A stretch of DNA of 64,000 bases from Leptospira kirschneri serovar Cynopteri str. 3522 CT (GTDB lineage Bacteria > Spirochaetota > Leptospiria > Leptospirales > Leptospiraceae), in contig NZ_AHMN02000022.1 of the NCBI RefSeq assembly GCF_000243695.2, forward strand, positions 1 through 64,000, in the 5' to 3' direction. Each line of letters opens with the position of its first letter. The stretch's first letter is position 1. The translations under genes were made by a program, and so were the position numbers. Under the pieces are notes generated by a model that saw nothing but the letters and a program-made list of their open reading frames with translations, had not been told where the DNA came from and searched no databases. Of the stretch, positions 34,639 to 48,950 are shown one piece after another.

Positions 34639-34697
34639 TAAAAAAGAAAATTATATTTCAAAAACTCTAATATAGGACTCTGAGTAATCGTAAAATT

Positions 34698-35936
34698 CTA
34701 ACTTTTCTTTTCGACTTTTACGATAACTTCAAAATGTTTCGTTCTTGGAAAAAAGTCGACCAACGTTATATTCGAAAGTTCATAATTTTCATTTAAAAAC
34801 AAAGAAAGATCTCTTATAAGAGTGGTATGATTACAACTAGAATATAAAAAACCATTCGGACTTGTTTTTATTAGAGTTTGCAAAACTTTTTTAGAAAGTC
34901 CCGCTCTAGGAGGATTCATAATCCAAAAAGAAGAATTCAAAACTCCTTCGGAATCAATCCAATCTGTTTCCAAATTTAACGTTTTAAAATCGCAAGATGA
35001 AATACCGTTTAATAAAACGTTTTTCTTTGCTTGTTGAACACAATCCGAAGAAATTTCGTAACCCAACCAACTCCTAGTTTTAGACTTAAGAGCAATTGCA
35101 ATCAAACCTGATCCACAATATAATTCTAATATTCTACTTTGATTATCTGGGACTAATTCAAAAATTTTTTCTAACCAAGGAGCAATTAGATAACGATTTA
35201 TTTGGGAGAATCCGCCTGCCGGAATTTCCCAAACAATTTCTTTTAATTCTGGAATTCTAATATTTTCACTAAATCTTACGGACTCTTTTTTGTAAGAAAT
35301 AATTTTTGTTCCTTCTAATCGAAAGGAAAGAGTTTTTGATTTTGAAATCTGTTTTGATTCCTGTTTTAAAAACTCAGTAAAAGCGGAATTCATTTCTCGA
35401 GGTAAATTTTTACATCCTTCTTCAGGAAGATCTACAATAGAATGGGAAAATTCCTCGTAAAAACCCGCGAGCCTTTTGTTCCCGGCAAATCCCAATTGGA
35501 TCTGAGCCGTGTTTCTATAACCGTTCGGATCACCGTTGAGAATTTCAATTTCAGGAATTTGAATATGTTTTTTGGATAAAAAACGTTCGAACGTTTCTTG
35601 AAGTAGAAATTTCTTGATCTCTAATTCTTTTTCATAAGAAACGTGACGATAAGAACAACCTCCACAACGAGGAAATACGCTACAATCGGAAGAAATTCTC
35701 TCCGGTGAAACCTCATAGATTTCGGAGGCAACTCCCCAAAATAAAGAACCGGATCTTTTAAGAAGAATCGTATCAACGGTTTCACCCGGAATTGCATTTT
35801 TTAAAAAGAAAGTTTCTTTTTCTGAATTTGCGATCGAATAACCTAAATTCACCCAAGAACGAGGTTTGAGTAAAATTTTATCTTTGTGAATTTGTATTTT
35901 AGAACTACTTTTATGTCCCTCAGAATCACTTTTCAT
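34698..35936 (-). CDS. TRAM-domain RNA (uracil-5-)-methyltransferase, RlmD/TrmA family
   Basis: SAM-dependent m5U methyltransferase of 412 residues. It has an N-terminal TRAM RNA-binding domain, then the iron-sulfur cysteine cluster [10 protein letters not shown]. The Rossmann methyltransferase domain has [21 protein letters not shown] (usually DPPRxG) and the catalytic Cys in [14 protein letters not shown]. The Asp of the DPPR motif is Asn here, and the usual SCNP is SCNH. The start is the ATG at 35936; a GTG at 36002 would extend into the tRNA promoter region. Target rRNA or tRNA is unknown. Confidence 0.88.
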   Translation of the reverse strand: MKSDSEGHKSSSKIQIHKDKILLKPRSWVNLGYSIANSEKETFFLKNAIPGETVDTILLKRSGSLFWGVASEIYEVSPERISSDCSVFPRCGGCSYRHVSYEKELEIKKFLLQETFERFLSKKHIQIPEIEILNGDPNGYRNTAQIQLGFAGNKRLAGFYEEFSHSIVDLPEEGCKNLPREMNSAFTEFLKQESKQISKSKTLSFRLEGTKIISYKKESVRFSENIRIPELKEIVWEIPAGGFSQINRYLIAPWLEKIFELVPDNQSRILELYCGSGLIAIALKSKTRSWLGYEISSDCVQQAKKNVLLNGISSCDFKTLNLETDWIDSEGVLNSSFWIMNPPRAGLSKKVLQTLIKTSPNGFLYSSCNHTTLIRDLSLFLNENYELSNITLVDFFPRTKHFEVIVKVEKKS

Positions 35937-35995
35937 TTCTATCTTTAGTCGATTCCAGGAAATACAAAGATCCAAGAACGCAAAGAACAATTCCC

Positions 35996-36026
35996 TTGAC
36001 ACAGAGGGGTTTTCTCGCGGTAAAGT
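35996..36026 (+). promoter_or_regulatory. Candidate promoter for the tandem tRNA-Ser genes
   Basis: TTGACA (35996-36001) and TAAAGT (36021-36026) are separated by 19 bases. The first tRNA begins 14 bases after the -10-like box. Confidence 0.5.
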
Positions 36027-36034
36027 AATTCCGT

Positions 36035-36123
<89 letters not shown>

Positions 36124-36133
36124 ACTGCAAACC

Positions 36134-36223
<90 letters not shown>

Positions 36224-36267
36224 GATTTTGCTTTCATTTTAACTGAATAACTTGAATTCTCATCTTT

Positions 36268-37078
<811 letters not shown>

Positions 37079-37082
37079 CCCA

Positions 37083-37161
<79 letters not shown>

Positions 37162-37459
37162 TTTCTTCAAGATTCCAAACAATTTCATTTTTAAAATCAA
37201 ATGTCTGCAGAAAATGACAGTTACGATCATAATCGAATAACGTGAGTTGGGTGTATAAAGAATTCGTTTTTTAAAGGTTTGTTTTACAGTAAAAAAATAA
37301 AATGAGTATGGGATTAAGTTCAAAAGATTAGCTAACGTAAATTCGACATAAGAAAACGAGAAAAGATTTTCTAAAAGTATGAGTTTCCACATTTTAAAAA
37401 TCGATTTGTAAAGTTCAAATCCCAACTTTTTCAGAAAAATGAGTTCACGTTAACAAAAA

Positions 37460-37525
37460 AGTATTCAGTATTTTGGAAATAGCCTTGCAATAAAAATTTA
37501 TGATACTCAATTTTATAGGAATCAA
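37460..37525 (-). repeat. Approximately 90-bp interspersed repeat, copy 7 (reverse)
   Basis: Read on the minus strand: CCTATAAAATTGAGTATCAT, AAATTTTTATTGCAAGGCTA, then AAAATACTGAATACTT. Confidence 0.6.
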
Positions 37526-37552
37526 AATACTTTTTATTGAAGATTTAAAAAT

Positions 37553-37642
37553 AGAGTTGTCGAAAAAATCCATATCGACAAACGATTTTTATCCATTCAA
37601 TTTTATAAAAAAACGGAAAAAAATTAATTTTTCAACAACTCT
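37553..37642. repeat. MITE-like inverted-repeat element, copy 2 (90 bp)
   Basis: Ends AGAGTTGTCGAAAAAATCC and TTAATTTTTCAACAACTCT are near-perfect inverse complements; the interior is A+T-rich and non-coding. Confidence 0.7.
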
Positions 37643-37675
37643 AATGATTCATTCTAAGGTTTTAAAGCAAACCTA

Positions 37676-38497
37676 ATGAAAAAAATATTTGTAAATTCTA
37701 ATATATTAAAGAAGAAAATTTTTATTCTTTTCATTTTTGTATTGGGAATTGGAATAAATATTTGGATTATAATCCAAAACTCTATAAATTATCAAATAAC
37801 AGATTTTTCTAATATTTCAAATGAAACTCAAAAATCAATCGTTCAAACCAGTCAAAATCAAAACTCTGAAAAAATCATAGAAGGTTGTAAAATTCTCCCT
37901 CTCAATGAAAAATTTAAAAATTCTACATCAGAATACCTACGTGGCGGAGCAATATGTAATTTTACAATTCATAGGAATTTACCTATTTATAAATTTCATC
38001 TTGTGGGTGGAATCAATATATATAACGTATTTGATCGTATTGAGATTTCAAAAGGAAGTGAAAACGTTTTCGTCCAGACACTGAAGATTGAAAGAATTGA
38101 TTCTCCACAAGAAGATGAAGAATTTTTTGTAGCAGAAGATATGAATTTCGATGGGTATAAAGATATTAGATTGATACTCTATCAAGGGGAAACTGGAAAC
38201 AAAGGTTATACCTTTTGGTTATTTGATCCTTCTAAAAATTTTTTTATTGAGAATCAGGAATTAAGTGAATTAGTACATCCTGTCTTCGATTTAAAAACAA
38301 AAACGATTCAGACTCATTATCACATCTCTGCTTGTGAATATATAAATCAAACTTATAAAATCGCTAAAAACGGAAAGTTAATTCAGATTGGCGAAGAAAT
38401 ACAAGAATGGATCGCAAAAAATAAGTCGTTTCGACAAAAAATCGGAAAATTAAAAAATGAAACTTGGGTATATCGCACTCGATTAACAGAATGCTAA
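37676..38497 (+). CDS. XAC2610-like secreted or anchored protein
   Basis: 273 residues with an N-terminal hydrophobic segment (IFILFIFVLGIGINIWIII) acting as signal anchor. The C-terminal half has VAEDMNFDGYKDIRLIL, GNKGYTFWLFDPSKNFF and ISACEYINQTYKI, the pattern of the XAC2610/FG-GAP-like repeat family with a possible calcium-binding DxNxDGYxD loop. The role is unknown; the location is outside the cytosolic membrane. It stands alone. Confidence 0.75.
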   Translation: MKKIFVNSNILKKKIFILFIFVLGIGINIWIIIQNSINYQITDFSNISNETQKSIVQTSQNQNSEKIIEGCKILPLNEKFKNSTSEYLRGGAICNFTIHRNLPIYKFHLVGGINIYNVFDRIEISKGSENVFVQTLKIERIDSPQEDEEFFVAEDMNFDGYKDIRLILYQGETGNKGYTFWLFDPSKNFFIENQELSELVHPVFDLKTKTIQTHYHISACEYINQTYKIAKNGKLIQIGEEIQEWIAKNKSFRQKIGKLKNETWVYRTRLTEC

Positions 38498-38702
38498 TTT
38501 TTAATTTGAAACGAAGTAGTTCCTACATTTTGAAATCTAATCCGAACTTTGATAATTTGGGATAAATTCAAATTATAGTACCCTTATATTTCAAACCTCT
38601 AAAAATGGAAAACCATCCTTGAAATTTTTTTAAACTATGTCTCTTTTAAAATTTATAAACTCCTGGATTCAAAAAAAATTTCTTAAAAAATCAGTGTACG
38701 AT

Positions 38703-38732
38703 TTGACACTAAGACTGAGTCTCATTTACATT
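38703..38732 (+). promoter_or_regulatory. Candidate promoter with a palindrome in its spacer (BFD-like/WbuC genes)
   Basis: TTGACA (38703-38708) and TACATT (38727-38732) are 18 bases apart. The spacer holds AGACTGAGTCT (38712-38722), an 11-base palindrome around a single central base, so an operator that would occlude or remodel the promoter is plausible. The next start codon is at 38768. Confidence 0.45.
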
Positions 38733-38767
38733 GTTAAGGAAGCCGTCCCAAGAGTAGTTAAATCAAA

Positions 38768-39001
38768 ATGGATAAATGCCACTGTGCACAAGTAGCCTTC
38801 GAAACTATAGTTGAAATCGCGAGATACGAAGGTGTAGAATATCAAGAAATTATAGAAAGAGTAAACGCAGGAAATACTTGCACAGCTTGCAAATCGTATC
38901 TTATTGACTACTGTGAATCCAGACTCCAGACCCCACAGACAACTACTTACGGATTCTCTTTTTTCGGAAGTATTGCAAAAAGCGAATACATCCCCTCGTA
39001 A
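38768..39001 (+). CDS. BFD-like [2Fe-2S] protein
   Basis: 77 residues. Four cysteines Cys4-x-Cys6 and Cys38-x2-Cys41, with 31 residues between the pairs, match the bacterioferritin-associated ferredoxin-type [2Fe-2S] domain. The intervening helix (AFETIVEIARYEGVEYQEIIERV) fits the helical BFD fold. In its characterised relatives the domain helps release iron from bacterioferritin; here no bacterioferritin gene is adjacent. Its last 98 bases overlap the WbuC-type cupin gene in another frame. Confidence 0.75.
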   Translation: MDKCHCAQVAFETIVEIARYEGVEYQEIIERVNAGNTCTACKSYLIDYCESRLQTPQTTTYGFSFFGSIAKSEYIPS

Positions 39002-39398
39002 AAGAGCAAACCACAACTTTCACGAACTTTCCGAAGTATATCAAAGATTTTTAAACGTGCTCACACGTGATACTTACGTACAAGCACACAGACATAAATT
39101 CCCGCCTAAACCCGAAACCTTTTTGGCGTTAAAAGGAGATCTAGGATTTATCCTTTTTAATGACGATGGCTCGATCCAAGAAACTCATTACCTAAGTTCC
39201 CAAGGTCCAATTTATGGAATCGATATTGTTCCTGGAGTATTTCATACTCTCGTTTGTCTTTCCGAAAACGCGATTTGTTTTGAAGGAAAGTCAGGGCCTT
39301 ATGAACCCACAACAGATAAAGATTTTGCTCCCTGGGCGCCGGCTGAGACTGATCCAAATCGGAGCGAATATCTGGATAAGTTAAGAAAACTTTTTTAA
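38904..39398 (+). CDS. WbuC-family cupin metalloprotein
   Basis: 164 residues from the TTG at 38904 (a GTG at 38913 is equally possible). Family features: an N-terminal helix ending SPRKRANHNFHE, then the cupin motif with metal-ligand histidines AHRHKFPPKPETFLALKG and the second motif VPGVFHTLVCLSENAICFEGKSGPY. WbuC relatives occur near polysaccharide and stress genes, and function is unclear. The large overlap with the upstream BFD-like gene suggests translational coupling. Confidence 0.82.
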   Translation: MTTVNPDSRPHRQLLTDSLFSEVLQKANTSPRKRANHNFHELSEVYQRFLNVLTRDTYVQAHRHKFPPKPETFLALKGDLGFILFNDDGSIQETHYLSSQGPIYGIDIVPGVFHTLVCLSENAICFEGKSGPYEPTTDKDFAPWAPAETDPNRSEYLDKLRKLF

Positions 39399-39586
39399 TC
39401 TGAATTCAAATTTTTTTACTTTTCTTATTCTGAATTCAAGTTTCTATTTTTAGAATATAAGGTTCTAAAACAAAAACTTGTAGTGAAAGTATAATTCCAA
39501 ATTATTAACTGGATCTTTCTTATAAAGTAGAATTAGTTTTTAGGACTCGTTGTAAATTATCGATCATAAAGAATTCGAAAAATATT

Positions 39587-40162
39587 ATGAACTACCCCGT
39601 CCAATACGGCCATTATAATCTAGTACCGGATTCTCTTCCTTCTGAAAGCGAATTTACATTAAAGTTAAGGCCTATGGATCTTCGGGTTCAATGGAGACGT
39701 TGTTCTCTCACTGCAGATTACATCTCAAACTATTGCTCTTATCAGGAGAAACTGGATCCAGATACTTCTAATACAATTTCGATTATAATCAACGAACTGA
39801 TAGAAAATGCCGCAAAATTTTCCAAAGATAGAAAGGGGGAAATCTTTTTAGATCTAAAATATTATTCCGAAATACTAAAGATAGAAGTTAAAAACTTAAC
39901 CGACGAAACCTCAAAAAATAAACTGGAAAAATCTATCTCTACTTTGGGAGATCGAAATTCGGACGAGACTTATCTCAACAAACTCAAAAAAGGAGAAAAA
40001 AACGATTCAGGGATCGGTCTTTTACTTCTTTCAAAGGACTTTCCTGTTCGATTAGGATTTTTAATCAACGAAGTTTCTTCAGCTACTTACGAAGTGATCG
40101 TAAGGGCTTACCTAGATTTGAACGAAGTTATTAAAACAAAATTTAAAACTTTGAATTTTTGA
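39587..40162 (+). CDS. HATPase-domain protein, anti-sigma/partner-switch kinase-like
   Basis: 191-residue cytosolic GHKL ATPase without any sensor or dimerisation domain. The N box is NELIENAAKFSKD and the G2 box DSGIGLLLL; the G1 box is not clearly present. It resembles the slr1658-type ATPase found with slr1659-type STAS proteins in cyanobacteria and spirochaetes. Its stop is only three bases from the stop of a convergent STAS gene, so the pair probably interacts functionally. Kinase activity is not certain. Confidence 0.72.
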   Translation: MNYPVQYGHYNLVPDSLPSESEFTLKLRPMDLRVQWRRCSLTADYISNYCSYQEKLDPDTSNTISIIINELIENAAKFSKDRKGEIFLDLKYYSEILKIEVKNLTDETSKNKLEKSISTLGDRNSDETYLNKLKKGEKNDSGIGLLLLSKDFPVRLGFLINEVSSATYEVIVRAYLDLNEVIKTKFKTLNF

Positions 40163-40165
40163 TTT

Positions 40166-40513
40166 TCACTCAAGACTTGTTTGAATTTCCGATCTGAGTT
40201 TTTTAACATTCTCCAAAAACACGATTTGCCAATATCTATTTTTATTACCTTTGATTTCTACGTTACGAAAGTTTTTCTTATCATAAACCGCTACAAATCT
40301 AGAAATACTGGCAATTCCTGCGCTATTTAAAAAATCTAAATTTTTAATATCGATGACAGCCTTTCCACGTCCAGAATTATCCAACATTGTTTCAATAGCT
40401 GAAATGATCGGATCGTATTCATCCATATTCAATAAACGAAGGGTTCCGGAAATTTTAATTCTTCCGCGATTTTTTTCCGTTTCCACAGAATAATCTTCTT
40501 TTGAAATTTCCAT
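40166..40513 (-). CDS. STAS-domain protein, slr1659-like anti-anti-sigma regulator
   Basis: 115-residue single STAS domain. The phospho-acceptor region reads IDIKNLDFLNSAGIASISRF, with Ser in the expected LNSAGI position. The C-terminal extension contains KNRYWQIVFLENVKKL. It is expected to switch partners with an ATPase/anti-sigma protein, with a PP2C phosphatase removing the phosphate. It is convergent with the HATPase gene across three bases, so the 3' ends of the two transcripts should overlap. Confidence 0.8.
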   Translation of the reverse strand: MEISKEDYSVETEKNRGRIKISGTLRLLNMDEYDPIISAIETMLDNSGRGKAVIDIKNLDFLNSAGIASISRFVAVYDKKNFRNVEIKGNKNRYWQIVFLENVKKLRSEIQTSLE

Positions 40514-40637
40514 TCCGCACTAAAGCCAAAGTTTAATCTGTTAAAGATCATACCCAATTATTTAAAAATAAGAAGGCATTTCTTGTATTTTTTAAAAAAA
40601 GATCAATCTTTTTCATAACGTTTCCAAATTTAGAATA

Positions 40638-40811
40638 TCATTGAAAAAATAGCTTCTCACAGAGTTTCCGTATTTTTTCTGCATTCCAGATACTTCTTTT
40701 AGGAAATTCTAAAATTTTACTTCTTCCTTTCTGTTTTACAATTTCAATTTGTCTAACTTCCTCAATTTTTAAATTATGTCGTTTTACGAATTCACTTTTT
40801 ATCTTCTCCAT
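40638..40811 (-). CDS. Small basic hypothetical protein
   Basis: 57 residues from the ATG at 40811: a Lys/Glu-rich mixed sequence (MEKIKSEFVKRHNLKIEEVR...). The composition looks like a real small protein rather than a shadow, but it has no recognised family and a weak ribosome site. It is on the same strand as the STAS gene, about 125 bases upstream of that gene's start. Confidence 0.4.
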   Translation of the reverse strand: MEKIKSEFVKRHNLKIEEVRQIEIVKQKGRSKILEFPKRSIWNAEKIRKLCEKLFFQ

Positions 40812-40841
40812 AAATATTACTTTCGGATCTGGAATAACCAA

Positions 40842-42015
<1,174 letters not shown>

Positions 42016-42053
42016 AATAGCTCCCCTCATCGTAACGATTCGAGGAAATGTCT

Positions 42054-42758
<705 letters not shown>

Positions 42759-42782
42759 AGTATATTCTAAATTTAGAATATA

Positions 42783-42784
<2 letters not shown>
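42759..42784. terminator. 26-base perfect palindrome between convergent genes
   Basis: AGTATATTCTAAA directly followed by its inverse TTTAGAATATACT. It occupies almost exactly the 24-base space between the plsC stop and the dapF stop and overlaps the last base pairs of dapF. It is A+T-rich and has no long T-run, so terminator activity is a guess. Confidence 0.5.
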
Positions 42785-43628
<844 letters not shown>

Positions 43629-43766
43629 AAAAACTCCTAAAATAAATTGATTTCTATATTTTCTTAGACTGTGATCCGAGGAAATTCAAAAACGAGAAAA
43701 CGTTTTATAGTTTTTTCTGGCTTTTCCGGGTTTAACCTTAAAAATTGAATATACGAGGAACATTTT

Positions 43767-44606
<840 letters not shown>

Positions 44607-44618
<12 letters not shown>

Positions 44619-45356
44619 TTTCAAAGCCGTTCTAAGATCGTTTGTTTCTAAATAAGAATATTCTTTTTTAAAGGAATTGATCTCAAATTCGATTTTCTTT
44701 TCTTTTAAAAGTTCGGGCTTTTGTGAAAAGACGGAAGTAAGATGGATTGCCGGAATTCCATTACGCAAAGCCCCTTCCACGTCGTCTTTGAGAGAATCTC
44801 CGATCATCGATATTGCCGTTTCATTGTTGACTAATCCGTTTGCACGAGAAAAAAATTCTTTCGATGGCTTTTCCTTTCCCACTTCTTCCGAACTTAAAAT
44901 TGAATACAAAAACGATTTTGGAAATAGAAGATTCATCTTAATTAGTTGAGTTCTTAAATTTTCATTTGTACAAAAAAGAAGTTTATGTTTTTTTGAAATT
45001 GTTTTTAAAAGTATAAAAACTTCCTTATATTCTTTTTTGTATTTTTTTTTACGAACTTTTATTCCTTCTTGGAAATATTTAAAATAATCGTTCTCTAATT
45101 TTAAAATCCATTTAGGATCTAAGGTTCCCCACTTGGATAAACACATTTTTTTAAAATAGATAAGACGAAGTCGATTAGAGGGAGAATCTGATAACTCGGA
45201 CTTGGTTTCCTTTCTTGCTATTTCATAAAATTGTGAAAATTCTTTAACAGATAAAAACCCGTATTCTTTTGCGTTTTTACAAAGTTGTAGAATCGTAGTC
45301 TCATAAATTCCCACCGAGTCCAAAAACGTGTTATCAAAATCCAAAAATAGAGCCAT
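44607..45356 (-). CDS. HAD-family hydrolase
   Basis: 249-residue cytosolic phosphatase-like protein. Motif I is FLDFDNTFLDS with the nucleophile Asp, motif II is LLFCTNE, and motif IV GDSLKDDVEGA. The cap insertion is helical, so subclass I. Substrate is unknown. Its last 12 bases overlap the methyltransferase gene end. Confidence 0.82.
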
Positions 45357-45449
45357 TTTTGCAAAAGAATCTTTTCAACCTCAAACGCAATTCTTTTACT
45401 CCATTTTTCCTTGCAGTATTAGAGATTCCATTGAATCTTCCCAACAAGT

Positions 45450-47090
45450 ATGAATTACAATTCAAAAACCATTTCCAGAAAATCCTTTTTTTCCATTTTG
45501 GGTTTTTGTTTTTCGGCGCTTGTAGCCGGAATTTGGTTTTTAAAATTTAGAAAAAAAATTTCGGGAAAAATCGTAGGCCCGAACATGGAAATCGGACATA
45601 GAATTCGTAATTCAGAATTCAACCAAATGGCGAATAACGTCAATTTTTCTAATTCTGAAAAAATAAAAGTTCTAATTTTAGGCGCTGGGATTTCAGGACT
45701 GAGTACTGGTTATTATCTTCACAAATCCGGGTTTGACGAATTTAAAATTTTAGAATTAGAAAACGATTCCGGTGGAAATTCAAAATCCGGAAAAAATTCA
45801 ATTGGTTCCTTTCCTTGGGGAGCACACTATTTACCACAACCAAACGAAGAAGCTGTACTCGTTCGAAAGTTTCTGGAAGAAAATAAAATCATCATCGGTA
45901 AAGATAAAAACGGAAAACTAATCTACGAAGAAAAGTATCTTTGTTTTGATCCCGAAGAAAGAATTTTTTACCAAGGAAGATGGAACGAAGGTTTATTTCC
46001 CGCCGGAACTCCAGGCTCAGCGGCTGCAAACGAAGAACAAAAATTTAAAGACTTCATTCGAATTTGGAGATCTAAAATCGGAAGAGATGGTAAAAAAGTA
46101 TTTTCGATTCCGATCGATCTTTCTTCCAGAGATCCTGAATTTTTGAAATTAGATAGAATTAATTTTTTTGAATATATTAAGGAGCAAGGTTTTCAAACCA
46201 AAGAACTTTTTTGGTTTTTGGATTATTCGGTTCGAGACGATTTCGGCGGTTCTATGAATACGGTTTCCGCATGGATTGGTTTACATTATTTTTGTTCTCG
46301 TCCCGTGGATGAAAACGGAGAAGACCTGACACTTCTTACTTGGCCGGAAGGAAACGGATTTTTAGTGGAAAAACTTAGATCACCAATTCGATCTAAAATT
46401 CAAACAGAAACACTTGTAGAAAAAGTAAAACCTTCCACTTCTAAAAAAGCTAAGTTTGAAGTTCAAATTTATCTGCCCTTTACCAAAGAACAAAAACATA
46501 TTCTCTGTGATTCCATCGTTTACGCTCTTCCTTCTTTTACTCGAAAATACATTCTGGATGAAACTTCAAACATAACGGATGGATTGGTTTATTCTCCTTG
46601 GCTCGTAGCCAATCTAAGTGTAGACAAGGTTCCAACTGGAAAAGGAATTCCTCCTTGCTGGGACAACGTGATTTATCAAAGTCCGTCTTTAGGTTATATC
46701 GTATCCACACATCAAGATTTACGCGCTAACAGAGAAGAATCGGTTCTAACGTATTACCAAACCTTTGGCGAAAAAGACACCACTTCCACACGCAAAAGAA
46801 TGATGAAAACTTCTTGGAAAGATTGGAAAGAATCTATTTTTTTCGATTTGAAAAAAGCTCATCCCGATATAGAAAAAAGAACACGAAATATAGACGTTAT
46901 GACCTACGCACACGCTATGATTCGCCCGATTCCGGGACTGATCTGGGGTGGCCAAAGGGAAAAACTTTCCCTATCTTATCCAAATCTTCATTTTGCACAT
47001 TCGGACCTAAGCGGAATTTCCATTTTTGAAGAAGCACTTATAAGAGGGCATAACGCGGCTAACAAAATCCTAGGAGAACAAAAGATATGA
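45450..47090 (+). CDS. FAD-dependent amine oxidase/desaturase-like oxidoreductase
   Basis: 546 residues. An N-terminal hydrophobic segment (SFFSILGFCFSALVAGIWF) precedes the dinucleotide-binding GAGISGLSTGYYL and the adjacent GGNSKSGK that follows FAD-linked amine oxidases and phytoene desaturases. The C-terminal SGISIFEEALIRGHNAA fits the family FAD-binding end. The leader has SRKSFF rather than a twin Arg, so Tat export is uncertain. It overlaps the following membrane protein gene by four bases. Substrate is unknown. Confidence 0.78.
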   Translation: MNYNSKTISRKSFFSILGFCFSALVAGIWFLKFRKKISGKIVGPNMEIGHRIRNSEFNQMANNVNFSNSEKIKVLILGAGISGLSTGYYLHKSGFDEFKILELENDSGGNSKSGKNSIGSFPWGAHYLPQPNEEAVLVRKFLEENKIIIGKDKNGKLIYEEKYLCFDPEERIFYQGRWNEGLFPAGTPGSAAANEEQKFKDFIRIWRSKIGRDGKKVFSIPIDLSSRDPEFLKLDRINFFEYIKEQGFQTKELFWFLDYSVRDDFGGSMNTVSAWIGLHYFCSRPVDENGEDLTLLTWPEGNGFLVEKLRSPIRSKIQTETLVEKVKPSTSKKAKFEVQIYLPFTKEQKHILCDSIVYALPSFTRKYILDETSNITDGLVYSPWLVANLSVDKVPTGKGIPPCWDNVIYQSPSLGYIVSTHQDLRANREESVLTYYQTFGEKDTTSTRKRMMKTSWKDWKESIFFDLKKAHPDIEKRTRNIDVMTYAHAMIRPIPGLIWGGQREKLSLSYPNLHFAHSDLSGISIFEEALIRGHNAANKILGEQKI

Positions 47091-48175
47091 GGCCTCAAGG
47101 TTGGATCTTTAAACCTTCTCTGGATTTGACCTTTATCATCTTTCCCGGAATTGTTTCTGTAGTCTTTTTATTTATATTAAAAGAACTTAATATTCTACCT
47201 TCCGAAATCAATCCGTGGACCTGGTTTTGTACGGTTTTGTTAATAGACGTCGCCCACGTATATTCCACTCTCTTTCGATCTTACTTTAACATGGAAGAAT
47301 GGAGGGAGAAAAAAAATCTTCTCATTACGTTGCCAATCGTTTATTTTTTGTTTTCAGTATTTTTATATTCTTTTGGAACAATTTGGTTTTGGAGAATCAT
47401 GGCATACGTCGCCGTATTTCACTTCATTAGACAACAATTCGGATTTTTAGCGCTTTACCGAAAGAAAACAACTTCCGTTCAAGTTCCGTTTCTATTTGAT
47501 AAAATCACGATTTATCTGATGGGATGTGTTCCGATTTTATACTGGCATCTTACGGATCAAAAAAGGGAATTCTCCTGGTTTATGGAAGGAGACTTTTTAA
47601 TATATCCGTTTCCTGCTTTAGCGAATTTAATACTTTGGTTACAACAAATTTGGTTTTGTTTTTATATTCTAGTTCACGTATATTATTTTGCAAAATACCG
47701 TTCATTACCTCTGGGTAAAATATTGATCGTATTGAATACTTGGATCGTTTGGTTTTTTGGAATCGTTTATTTTAATTCCGATTTTTCTTTCACAATTACG
47801 AACGTAGTCAACCACGGAATCCCTTATATCTTTTTACTTTTTTATTATACGATTCAAAACCGATCGGAGATTAAAATAGAAATATTTCAAACCGGATCTT
47901 GGATAAAAATTCTAAGTTGTTTCTTAGGTATTCTATTCGTATTTGCTTTTATTGAAGAATGGATCTGGGATAGTTTTATTTGGAAAGATCATTCTTTTAT
48001 TTTTAAAAATTCAAGTTTTTATTCTTTTGAACTTCCAGAGTTTATATCCGCGCTTTTAGTTTCTGTTCTTTTTCTACCTCAATTTACACATTATATTTTA
48101 GATGCATATCTTTGGAAGATAGAGAAATCTAATCCAAGGTTGTTTCATTTTTTTGAAATTTCCGAAAAGAATTAA
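47087..48175 (+). CDS. Multi-spanning membrane protein of unknown function, coupled to the FAD oxidoreductase
   Basis: 362 residues with about eight to nine hydrophobic segments spaced through the length. Conserved-looking histidines occur near helix ends (DVAHVYSTLFRSYFN, AVFHFIRQQFG, VNHGIPY, FTHYILDAYLW), which could bind metal or haem, but this is speculation. Translation is coupled to the preceding oxidoreductase (ATGA overlap), so a membrane redox pair is possible. No family is recognised. Confidence 0.6.
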   Translation: MRPQGWIFKPSLDLTFIIFPGIVSVVFLFILKELNILPSEINPWTWFCTVLLIDVAHVYSTLFRSYFNMEEWREKKNLLITLPIVYFLFSVFLYSFGTIWFWRIMAYVAVFHFIRQQFGFLALYRKKTTSVQVPFLFDKITIYLMGCVPILYWHLTDQKREFSWFMEGDFLIYPFPALANLILWLQQIWFCFYILVHVYYFAKYRSLPLGKILIVLNTWIVWFFGIVYFNSDFSFTITNVVNHGIPYIFLLFYYTIQNRSEIKIEIFQTGSWIKILSCFLGILFVFAFIEEWIWDSFIWKDHSFIFKNSSFYSFELPEFISALLVSVLFLPQFTHYILDAYLWKIEKSNPRLFHFFEISEKN

Positions 48176-48212
48176 AAACCTATTCTTTTTAATTTCTATT
48201 ACATTAGGAATC

Positions 48213-48248
<36 letters not shown>

Positions 48249-48277
48249 ACCACAATGACGAAAAAGTTAAACAGGAC

Positions 48278-48653
<376 letters not shown>

Positions 48654-48675
48654 TTTTTTACTAGCATTTTTCCAA

Positions 48676-48710
48676 TAAAAAAAGCCTCTTAAAAAGAGGC
48701 TTTTTTTATT
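48676..48710. terminator. Bidirectional intrinsic terminator
   Basis: Stem AAAAAAAGCCTCTT/AAGAGGCTTTTTTT with a very short loop, between convergent VOC and small hypothetical genes. The T-runs serve both strands. Confidence 0.85.
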
Positions 48711-48740
48711 TTCTAAGGTTTTGAACCAATTTCTCCCGGT

Positions 48741-48950
<210 letters not shown>

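Larger units (their letters stand above)
33980..34697. other. Intergenic region built of interspersed repeats
   Basis: It holds three copies of the approximately 90-bp family (34043-34138, 34274-34361, 34550-34638), a half copy of the MITE-like end (about 34252-34268), and a copy of the element containing CCAAAACCTCAAA...AAATGCAGGAACTC (34388-34462). No gene. Confidence 0.65.
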
